From assembly GCF_021432765.1 (NCBI RefSeq), contig NZ_CP058908.1:62001-126000 (forward strand): a stretch of 64,000 bases of DNA, read 5' to 3'. The notes beneath the pieces are model-generated. The model did not search any database, was not told the origin of the DNA, and worked only from the letters and a program-made list of their open reading frames with translations. Numbering within the stretch: position 1 is the first letter of the stretch; every line of letters begins with the position of its first letter. Below are positions 57,481 to 64,000 of the stretch, one piece after another. The position numbers were made by a program, and so were the translations under genes. This DNA comes from Pseudomonas phenolilytica. GTDB lineage: Bacteria; Pseudomonadota; Gammaproteobacteria; Pseudomonadales; Pseudomonadaceae.

Positions 57481-58929
57481 TTGATCCAGTTTCTGCTCAA
57501 TCGCGAGCTGCGCAGCGAGCGCACGCTCGACCCCAACACCACGGTGCTGCAATACCTGCGCGAGCACCGTGGCAAGACCGGCACCAAGGAGGGCTGCGCC
57601 TCCGGCGACTGTGGCGCCTGCACCGTGGTGGTCGGCGAACTGGTCGGTGAACGCCTGCGCTACCGCACCCTCAACTCCTGCCTGACCTTCGTCTCCGCGC
57701 TGCACGGCAAGCAGCTGATCAGCGTCGAGGACCTCAAGCACCAGGGCCGTCTGCACAGCGTGCAGCAGGCGATGGTCGACTGCCACGGCTCACAGTGCGG
57801 GTTCTGCACGCCGGGCTTCGTCATGAGCCTGTTCGCCTTGCAGAAGAATGCCGCCGCGGTGAACGAGTACGACCCGCACCAGACCCACGAAGCGCTGGCC
57901 GGCAACCTTTGCCGCTGCACCGGCTACCGGCCGATCCTCGCCGCCGCCGAACAGGCCCGCACCCATCCCGAGGCGGACCAGTTCGACGCAGAAGAAGCCG
58001 AGACCATCGCTCAGCTCAAGGCCATCGCGCCGCGTGAAATGGCCGAGCTCAGCGATGGCGACAAGCGCTGCCTGTCGCCACTGACCGTCGCCGAATTGGC
58101 CGAGGTCTACGCCGCCAACCCGGACGCGCGACTGCTTGCCGGAGGCACCGACCTGGCGCTGGAAGTCACCCAGTTCCATCGCGCGCTGCCGCTGCTGATC
58201 CACGTCGGTCAGGTCGCCGAGATGAAGCAGGTGGTAATCACCGACCGCTATATCGAGATCGGCGCCGCCGCGCCGCTGACCGACTGCTACGCCGCGCTGG
58301 CCGCCGACTACCCGGATTTCGGCGAGCTGCTGCAACGCTTTGCCTCCCTGCAGATCCGCAACCAGGGCACGCTGGGCGGCAACATCGGCAACGCCTCGCC
58401 CATCGGCGATTCGCCGCCGCTGCTGATCGCCCTCGGCGCCGAGATTGTCCTGCGCCACGGCGCCGACATGCGCACCTTGCCGCTGCAGGATTTCTTCCTC
58501 GACTACAAGGTCACCGCGCGTCAGCCCGGCGAGTTCATCGAGAAGGTGCGGGTGCCGCGCGCGACGCCGCAGCGGCTGTTCCGCGCGTACAAGGTCTCCA
58601 AGCGCCTGGACGACGACATTTCCGCCGTCTGCGCCGCCTTCGAACTGCAGCTCGAAGGCGGCGTGATCGCCGATGCCCGCGTCGCCTTCGGCGGCATGGC
58701 GGCGATTCCCAAACGCGCTGCGGCCTGCGAGGCGACGCTCAAAGGCGCGCCGTGGAACCAGCAGACGGTGGAGGCAGCCTGCGACGCGCTGGCCGAAGAC
58801 TTCACCCCGCTGACCGACTTCCGTGCCAGCCGCGAGTACCGCCTGCTGGTGGCGCAGAACCTGCTGCGCAAATGTTTCCTCGAACAACAAGCGTCCAAGA
58901 CCGAGACGAGGGTGACCGCATATGTCTAA
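57481..58929 (+). CDS. xdhA: Xanthine dehydrogenase small subunit (2Fe-2S and FAD)
   Basis: 482 residues from a TTG at 57481, with GGAGG at 57470-57474. The two iron-sulfur clusters are bound by KEGCASGDCGACTVVVG and, later, QCGFCTPGFVMS with LCRCTGYRPI. The FAD domain (about 200-400) has LLAGGTDLALEVTQ and TLGGNIGNASPIGDSPP. It passes electrons from the molybdenum subunit to NAD. The stop overlaps xdhB by 8 bp. Confidence 0.96.
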   Translation: MIQFLLNRELRSERTLDPNTTVLQYLREHRGKTGTKEGCASGDCGACTVVVGELVGERLRYRTLNSCLTFVSALHGKQLISVEDLKHQGRLHSVQQAMVDCHGSQCGFCTPGFVMSLFALQKNAAAVNEYDPHQTHEALAGNLCRCTGYRPILAAAEQARTHPEADQFDAEEAETIAQLKAIAPREMAELSDGDKRCLSPLTVAELAEVYAANPDARLLAGGTDLALEVTQFHRALPLLIHVGQVAEMKQVVITDRYIEIGAAAPLTDCYAALAADYPDFGELLQRFASLQIRNQGTLGGNIGNASPIGDSPPLLIALGAEIVLRHGADMRTLPLQDFFLDYKVTARQPGEFIEKVRVPRATPQRLFRAYKVSKRLDDDISAVCAAFELQLEGGVIADARVAFGGMAAIPKRAAACEATLKGAPWNQQTVEAACDALAEDFTPLTDFRASREYRLLVAQNLLRKCFLEQQASKTETRVTAYV

Positions 58930-61321
58930 CCACAGCCTTGCCAAGACCCAGGAAGAACTCATCGCCCTGTTCAAGCAGGACCTGGTCACCGGTGTCGGTC
59001 GCAGCGTCAAGCACGACAGCGCACCCAAGCACGTCTCCGGCGAAGCGGTGTACGTCGACGACCGCCTGGAGTTCCCCAACCAGCTGCACGTCTATGCCCG
59101 CATGAGCGACCGTGCCCATGCCCGTATCGTGCGCATCGACACTTCGCCCTGCTACCAGATTCCGGGCGTGGCCATCGCCATCACCGCCGAGGACGTCCCC
59201 GGTCAGCTGGACATCGGCCCGGTGGTCGCCGGCGACCCGCTGCTGGCCGACGGCAAGGTGGAGTACATCGGCCAGCCGGTGATCGCCGTGGCTGCCGACA
59301 GCCTGGAAACCGCGCGCAAGGCGGCCATGGCCGCAATCATCGAATACGAGGATCTGGAGCCGGTGCTCGACGTGGTCGAGGCGCTGCGCAAGAAGCACTT
59401 CGTACTGGATAGTCACACCCACCAGCGCGGCGACTCGGCCAGCGCCCTGGCCAGCGCACCGCGCCGGCTGCAGGGCACGCTGCACATCGGCGGTCAGGAG
59501 CACTTCTACCTGGAGACGCAGATTTCCTCGGTGATGCCCACCGAGGATGGCGGCATGATCGTCTACACCTCGACGCAGAACCCCACCGAGGTGCAGAAGC
59601 TGGTGGCCGAAGTGCTCGGCGTGCCGATGAACAAGATCGTCATCGACATGCGCCGCATGGGCGGCGGCTTCGGCGGCAAGGAGACCCAGGCCTCGATGCC
59701 GGCCTGCCTGTGCGCGGTGATCGCGCACCTCACCGGTCGGCCGACCAAGATGCGCCTGCCGCGCATGGAAGACATGACCATGACCGGCAAGCGCCACCCG
59801 TTCTACGTCGAATACGACGTCGGCTTCGACGACGACGGCCTGCTGCACGGCATCCAGATCGATCTGGCCGGCAACTGCGGCTACTCGCCGGACCTCTCCG
59901 GTTCGATCGTCGACCGCGCCATGTTCCACTCCGACAATGCCTACTACTTGGGCGACGCCACCATCCACGGCCATCGCTGCAAGACCAACCTCGCCTCCAA
60001 CACCGCCTATCGCGGCTTCGGCGGCCCGCAGGGCATGGTCGCCATCGAGGAGATCATGGACGCCATCGCCCGCGAGCTGGGCAAGGACCCGCTCGACGTG
60101 CGCAAGCGCAACTACTACGGCAAGACCGAACGCAACGTTACGCCCTATTACCAGACCGTCGAGCACAACATGCTCGAGGAGATGACCGCCGAGCTGGAGG
60201 CCAGCAGCGAGTACACCCGCCGCCGCGAAGAGATCCGCGCGTTCAATGCCACAAGCCCGATCCTGAAGAAGGGCCTGGCGCTGACCCCGGTGAAGTTCGG
60301 CATCAGCTTCACCGCGAGCTTTCTCAACCAGGCCGGCGCGCTGGTGCACGTCTACACCGACGGCAGCATCCACCTCAATCACGGTGGCACCGAGATGGGC
60401 CAGGGCCTGAACACCAAGGTCGCGCAGGTGGTGGCCGAGGTGTTCCAGGTGGATATCGAGCGCATCCAGATCACCGCCACCAACACCGACAAGGTGCCCA
60501 ACACCTCGCCGACGGCCGCCTCCAGCGGCGCCGACCTCAACGGCAAGGCGGCGCAGAACGCGGCGCTGACCATCAAGCAACGGCTGGTCGAGTTCGCCGC
60601 GCGGCACTGGAACGTCACCGAGGAGGATGTCGAATTCCGTAACGGCCAGGTACGCATCCGCGATCAGTACGTGTCGTTCGAGGAGTTGATCCAGCAGGCC
60701 TATTTCGGCCAGGTCTCGCTGTCGTCCACCGGCTTCTACCGCACGCCGAAGATCTACTACGACCGCAGCCAGGCGCGCGGGCGGCCGTTCTACTACTTCG
60801 CCTATGGTGCGGCCTGCTCGGAAGTGATCGTCGATACCCTGACCGGCGAATACAAGATGCTGCGCAGCGATATCCTGCATGACGTCGGCGCCTCGCTGAA
60901 CCCGGCCATCGACATCGGCCAGGTCGAAGGCGGCTTCGTCCAGGGCATGGGTTGGCTGACCATGGAAGAGCTGGTCTGGAACGACAAGGGCAAGCTGATG
61001 ACCAACGGCCCGGCGAGCTACAAGATCCCAGCGGTCGCCGACATGCCGCTGGACCTGCGCGTCAAGCTGGTGGAGAACCGCAAGAACCCCGAAGACACGG
61101 TGTTCCACTCCAAGGCCGTCGGCGAGCCGCCGTTCATGCTCGGCATCTCGGTCTGGTGCGCGATCAAGGATGCCGTGGCGAGCCTGGCCGACTACCGGGC
61201 GCAGCCGCAGATCGACGCCCCGGCGACGCCCGAGCGCGTGCTCTGGGGCGTGGAGCAGATGCGCAAGCTGAAGCAACAGGCGGCGTCCATACCGGAGCCT
61301 GCAGTGGAAGCCGCGCACTGA
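58922..61321 (+). CDS. xdhB: Xanthine dehydrogenase large (molybdenum) subunit
   Basis: 799 residues. Moco-binding and substrate motifs: GQEHFYLETQISSVMP, RMGGGFGGKETQ, NTAYRGFGGPQGM, HLNHGGTEMGQGLNTKV and the catalytic Glu in KAVGEPPFMLGIS near residue 730. It oxidises hypoxanthine to xanthine and xanthine to urate. The full set of residues suggests an active enzyme. Confidence 0.97.
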   Translation: MSNHSLAKTQEELIALFKQDLVTGVGRSVKHDSAPKHVSGEAVYVDDRLEFPNQLHVYARMSDRAHARIVRIDTSPCYQIPGVAIAITAEDVPGQLDIGPVVAGDPLLADGKVEYIGQPVIAVAADSLETARKAAMAAIIEYEDLEPVLDVVEALRKKHFVLDSHTHQRGDSASALASAPRRLQGTLHIGGQEHFYLETQISSVMPTEDGGMIVYTSTQNPTEVQKLVAEVLGVPMNKIVIDMRRMGGGFGGKETQASMPACLCAVIAHLTGRPTKMRLPRMEDMTMTGKRHPFYVEYDVGFDDDGLLHGIQIDLAGNCGYSPDLSGSIVDRAMFHSDNAYYLGDATIHGHRCKTNLASNTAYRGFGGPQGMVAIEEIMDAIARELGKDPLDVRKRNYYGKTERNVTPYYQTVEHNMLEEMTAELEASSEYTRRREEIRAFNATSPILKKGLALTPVKFGISFTASFLNQAGALVHVYTDGSIHLNHGGTEMGQGLNTKVAQVVAEVFQVDIERIQITATNTDKVPNTSPTAASSGADLNGKAAQNAALTIKQRLVEFAARHWNVTEEDVEFRNGQVRIRDQYVSFEELIQQAYFGQVSLSSTGFYRTPKIYYDRSQARGRPFYYFAYGAACSEVIVDTLTGEYKMLRSDILHDVGASLNPAIDIGQVEGGFVQGMGWLTMEELVWNDKGKLMTNGPASYKIPAVADMPLDLRVKLVENRKNPEDTVFHSKAVGEPPFMLGISVWCAIKDAVASLADYRAQPQIDAPATPERVLWGVEQMRKLKQQAASIPEPAVEAAH

Positions 61322-61324
61322 CCC

Positions 61325-61403
61325 GTAGGGTGGACAACGCTCCGCTTGTCCACCACGGTCGCAACACGAATGTTCCGGTGGAAAACGCTTCGCGGTTTTC
61401 CAC
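61325..61403. repeat. REP-like double hairpin with GTAGGGTGG start
   Basis: Two stems, GGTGGACAA/TTGTCCACC (61329-61354) and GTGGAAAAC/GTTTTCCAC (61378-61403), begin with GTAGGGTGG. The same motif family occurs at 63743-63818. Such GTGGA...TCCAC repeats are common between genes in this bacterial group. Confidence 0.6.
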
Positions 61404-61436
61404 GGGGCGGCCACCCGCACTACGAAGGACCAAGCA

Positions 61437-62288
61437 ATGAGCAACCTGTCCTGGATCGACGCACTCGCCGAACTGCAACAAAAAGGCGAACCCTGCGTGC
61501 TGGTCACCATCGTCGAGGAGCGCGGCTCGACGCCGCGCAATGCCGGCTCGAAGATGGTGGTCACCGGCGAGCGCCTATACGACACCATCGGCGGCGGCCA
61601 CCTGGAATACCGCGTGCAGCAGATTGCCCGCGAGATGCTGGCAAGCCGCAGTCGCGAGACGCGCCTGGAGCGCTTCGCTCTCGGCGCCAGCCTCGGCCAG
61701 TGCTGCGGCGGAGCGGCCGTCGTGCTGCTCGAGCCGATGGGGCAGCCGCAGGCGCACATTGCCGTGTTCGGTGCCGGGCATGTCGGCCGCGCGCTGGTGC
61801 CGTTGCTGGCCAGTCTGCCGTGCAAGGTGCGCTGGATCGACTCGCGCGAGAACGAATTCCCCGCCGAAATTCCGCGCGGTGTGGAAAAGGTGGTCAACGA
61901 CGATGTGGTCGAGGAAGTCGACGACATGCCTCCCGGCAGCTATTTCATCGTCATGACGCATAATCACCAGCTCGATCTGGAGCTGACCGCGGCCATCCTC
62001 GAACGCAACGATTTCACCTACTACGGGCTGATCGGCTCGCAGAGCAAGCGCGCCAAGTTCGAGCATCGCCTGCGCGACCGCGGCTTTCAGCCGGAAACCG
62101 TGCAACGCATGCGCTGCCCGATGGGTATCGCCGAGGTTAAGGGCAAGCTGCCGGTGGAGATCGCCGTGTCCATCGCCGGCGAGGTGATCGCCACCTACAA
62201 CGCGCATTTCGGTGAAAAGCGCGGCGAGAAGCGCGAAGGCAGCGAAAAACCCATCCCCATGCTGGTCCCGGCCTCGCGCCGCGGCTGA
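61437..62288 (+). CDS. xdhC: Xanthine dehydrogenase accessory protein XdhC
   Basis: 283 residues. The XdhC/CoxI N-terminal part (CVLVTIVEERGSTPRNAGSKM, GGGHLEYRVQQIA, SLGQCCGGAAVVLLEP) precedes a Rossmann domain (AHIAVFGAGHVGRALVPLL) with GLIGSQSKRAKFEHRLR. XdhC matures and inserts sulfurated Moco into XdhB. The C-terminal tail is Lys/Glu-rich. It lies 115 bp after xdhB, past a REP-like element. Confidence 0.95.
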   Translation: MSNLSWIDALAELQQKGEPCVLVTIVEERGSTPRNAGSKMVVTGERLYDTIGGGHLEYRVQQIAREMLASRSRETRLERFALGASLGQCCGGAAVVLLEPMGQPQAHIAVFGAGHVGRALVPLLASLPCKVRWIDSRENEFPAEIPRGVEKVVNDDVVEEVDDMPPGSYFIVMTHNHQLDLELTAAILERNDFTYYGLIGSQSKRAKFEHRLRDRGFQPETVQRMRCPMGIAEVKGKLPVEIAVSIAGEVIATYNAHFGEKRGEKREGSEKPIPMLVPASRRG

Positions 62289-62394
62289 ATCCACAAACGC
62301 CACCGGCGGCAGCGGACTTGCGCGTGAACAGGCTGGCGCCCGTCACGTCAGGACGCTGCCGCGCGTGCAGAAGAACGACAGCGAAGAGAACACC

Positions 62395-63699
62395 ATGTCC
62401 CGCACCCAAGCCTACCGTGCCGCCCTGCTCCACTGCCTCGCCGACCCACGCGAAGTGGGCATCGAGCAATCCCACGAATACTTCGAGGACGGCCTGCTGG
62501 TCGTCGAGGACGGCAAGGTCGCGCGCATCGGCGCCGCCAGCGAACTGCTGCCGGCGCTGCCGGCGGGCAGCGAAGTCATCGAATACCCGAACGCGTTGAT
62601 CACGCCGGGCTTCATCGATACCCACATCCACTACCCGCAGACCGGCATGATCGCCTCCTACGGCGAGCAGCTGCTGGACTGGCTCAACACCTACACCTTC
62701 CCCACCGAACGCGCCTTCGCCGACCCGGCTCACGCCGGCGAGGTCGCCGAGGTCTTCCTGAACGAACTGCTGCGCAACGGCACCACCACTGCGCTGGTGT
62801 TCGGCAGCGTGCACAAGCAGTCGGTGGATGCCTTCTTCGCGGCCTGCGAGAAGCGCAACCTGCGGATGATCGCCGGCAAGGTGCTGATGGACCGCAACGC
62901 CCCGGACTACCTGACCGACACCGCCGAATCGGGCTATGCCGACAGCCGCGAGCTGATCGAGCGCTGGCACGGCAAGGGCCGCCTGCACTACGCCGTCACC
63001 CCGCGCTTCGCGCCGACCAGCACGCCGCAGCAACTGGCGCTGGCCGGCCAGCTGTTCAAGGAATACCCGGGCCTCTACATGCACACCCACCTCTCCGAGA
63101 ACCGCAAGGAAATCGAGTGGGTGAGCGAGCTGTTCCCGGCGCGCAAGGGCTACCTGGACGTCTACGACCACCACGGGCTGATCGGCGCGCGCGCGGTGTT
63201 CGCCCACGGCGTGCACCTGTGCGACGACGAGTGCCGGCGCCTGGGCGAAACGGGTTCGGCGGTGGCGTTCTGCCCGACCTCCAACCTGTTCCTCGGCAGC
63301 GGCCTGTTCGATCTGGAAAAGGTCGAGGGCTTCGGCGTGCGCGTCGGCCTGGGCACCGATGTCGGCGCCGGCACCAGCTTCTCGCAGCTGCAGTCGCTGA
63401 ACGAGGCCTACAAGGTGATGCAGCTGCAGGGCAAGAAGCTCGATCCGTTCAAGTCCCTGTATCTCGCCACCCTCGGCGGCGCGCGGGCGCTGTATCTGGA
63501 CGACCAGATCGGCAACCTACAACCGGGCAAGGACGCCGACTTCGTGGTGCTCGATTATCAGGCCACGCCGCTGATCGACTACCGCCTGCGCCAGGCCAAG
63601 ACGCTGGAAGAAAAACTCTTCGCCCTGATGATGCTCGGCGACGACCGCGCCGTGAAGGAAACCTACGCCGCCGGCGTGTCGGTGCACCGCAAGGCCTGA
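62395..63699 (+). CDS. guaD: Guanine deaminase
   Basis: 434 residues from the ATG at 62395; the longer frame lacks homology. Amidohydrolase zinc ligands: TPGFIDTHIHYPQTGM, YMHTHLSENRKEIEW, VFAHGVHLCDDECRRL and LGTDVGAGTSFS (Asp). It deaminates guanine to xanthine, the substrate of XdhAB, and so completes the cluster. Confidence 0.96.
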   Translation: MSRTQAYRAALLHCLADPREVGIEQSHEYFEDGLLVVEDGKVARIGAASELLPALPAGSEVIEYPNALITPGFIDTHIHYPQTGMIASYGEQLLDWLNTYTFPTERAFADPAHAGEVAEVFLNELLRNGTTTALVFGSVHKQSVDAFFAACEKRNLRMIAGKVLMDRNAPDYLTDTAESGYADSRELIERWHGKGRLHYAVTPRFAPTSTPQQLALAGQLFKEYPGLYMHTHLSENRKEIEWVSELFPARKGYLDVYDHHGLIGARAVFAHGVHLCDDECRRLGETGSAVAFCPTSNLFLGSGLFDLEKVEGFGVRVGLGTDVGAGTSFSQLQSLNEAYKVMQLQGKKLDPFKSLYLATLGGARALYLDDQIGNLQPGKDADFVVLDYQATPLIDYRLRQAKTLEEKLFALMMLGDDRAVKETYAAGVSVHRKA

Positions 63700-63707
63700 A
63701 CGGCAAA

Positions 63708-63740
63708 GCCGCTCTGCATTGCGCAAGAGCGGCCTTTTAT
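63708..63740 (+). terminator. Rho-independent terminator behind guaD
   Basis: GCCGCTCT (63708-63715) pairs with AGAGCGGC (63726-63733), followed by CTTTTAT, 9 bp after the stop codon. Confidence 0.85.
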
Positions 63741-63742
63741 CC

Positions 63743-63818
63743 GTAGGGTGGAAAACTCGCGTAGCGATTTTCCACCAGCACTTGCCAGAAGGTGGATGGC
63801 TGCGGCCATCCACCCTAC
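63743..63818. repeat. REP-like element with terminal GTAGGGTGG / CCACCCTAC
   Basis: A 76-bp unit with 9-bp terminal inverted repeats and two internal stems (GGTGGAAAA/TTTTCCACC and GGTGGATGG/CCATCCACC). It is related to the element at 61325-61403. Confidence 0.65.
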
Positions 63819-63826
63819 CCGCTGGT

Positions 63827-64000
63827 TCAACCGGCGTGGTAATCCGCGTCGGCTTCCTCGAAGCGCTTGACGATGCTCGGCGCGGGCTCGGCGCCCATCA
63901 GGCTGACCACGAAGATCGCCAGGCTGGCGAGGATGAAGCCGGGGATGATCTCGTACAGCCCCAGACCGATGAACTCCTTCCACACCACCACGGTGATGGC
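63827..64000 (-). CDS. putP: Sodium/proline symporter C-terminus (partial, PutP-like)
   Basis: 57 residues plus stop on the reverse strand, open to the window edge. The last membrane helix LYEIIPGFILASLAIFVVSL and the tail PSIVKRFEEADADYHAG fit the C-terminus of PutP-type sodium:proline symporters. Only the end is visible, so the identity within the SSS family is moderately sure. Confidence 0.75.
   Translation of the reverse strand, partial: AITVVVWKEFIGLGLYEIIPGFILASLAIFVVSLMGAEPAPSIVKRFEEADADYHAG

Noticed and set aside
58802..61927. 1041-codon open frame on the reverse strand opposite xdhB
   Set aside because: Shadow of xdhB by codon-phase bias; no domains, and xdhB has all catalytic motifs.

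Overview
The window is a 64 kb piece of a high-GC gammaproteobacterial chromosome. Gene content and gene order point to Pseudomonas sensu lato, most likely the Stutzerimonas (P. stutzeri) group; this rests on remembered synteny and protein resemblance, since no search was run. The run aspS-yebC-ruvCAB-ybgC-tolQRAB-pal-cpoB-queE-queC-tRNA-Lys-nadA-bepA-tusA-bcp-gcvR-dapA-bamC-purC follows the P. aeruginosa PAO1 order in the PA0963-PA1013 region. The block from the DUF2069 gene (54484) back through wrbA, arsC, yihY, a thioredoxin, proS, an OprD-type porin, a HIT protein, slyX, a cold-shock membrane protein and a Dps protein continues it (PAO1 PA0948-PA0962).

Layout. 1-8442: an azlC fragment, a GNAT acetyltransferase, a large SSS/STAC/PAS hybrid histidine kinase (MxtR/CrbS type), a DUF4010 membrane protein, rmuC and a Sel1-like protein. 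8443-8936: a gene-free stretch with DnaA-box-like sequences and an AT-rich segment. 8937-13672: an envelope-lipid group, ydbH-ynbE-ydbL plus a phospholipase-D-family lipoprotein. 13713-17757: polB, a GlxA-type AraC regulator and a divergent cysteine hydrolase.

17881-23762 is an integrated element of about 5.9 kb in the 3' end of a tRNA-Ser(CGA) gene, bounded by a 29-bp direct repeat. Its right part (repressor, Xis-like gene, small genes, Rep, tyrosine integrase) looks like a Pf1-type filamentous prophage, but no coat, adsorption or Zot/pI assembly gene is present. Its left part carries an AT-rich two-gene cassette: a zinc-finger/HEPN protein and a TIR-domain protein. This is the best candidate in the window for an undescribed (anti-phage) system carried by an inovirus-derived satellite.

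23935-47375 is mostly housekeeping: purine and lysine biosynthesis, BAM and Tol-Pal envelope systems, queuosine precursor synthesis, NAD synthesis, Holliday-junction processing, aspartyl-tRNA synthesis, stress proteins and the OprD-type porin. 47542-55679 holds proS, two secreted or lipid-anchored proteins, a thioredoxin and small redox enzymes. 55859-63699 is a purine-catabolism cluster (8-oxoguanine deaminase, XdhA, XdhB, XdhC, guanine deaminase) that channels guanine to xanthine and on to urate; a strong palindrome lies upstream of xdhA. The window ends inside a putP-like sodium/proline symporter gene.
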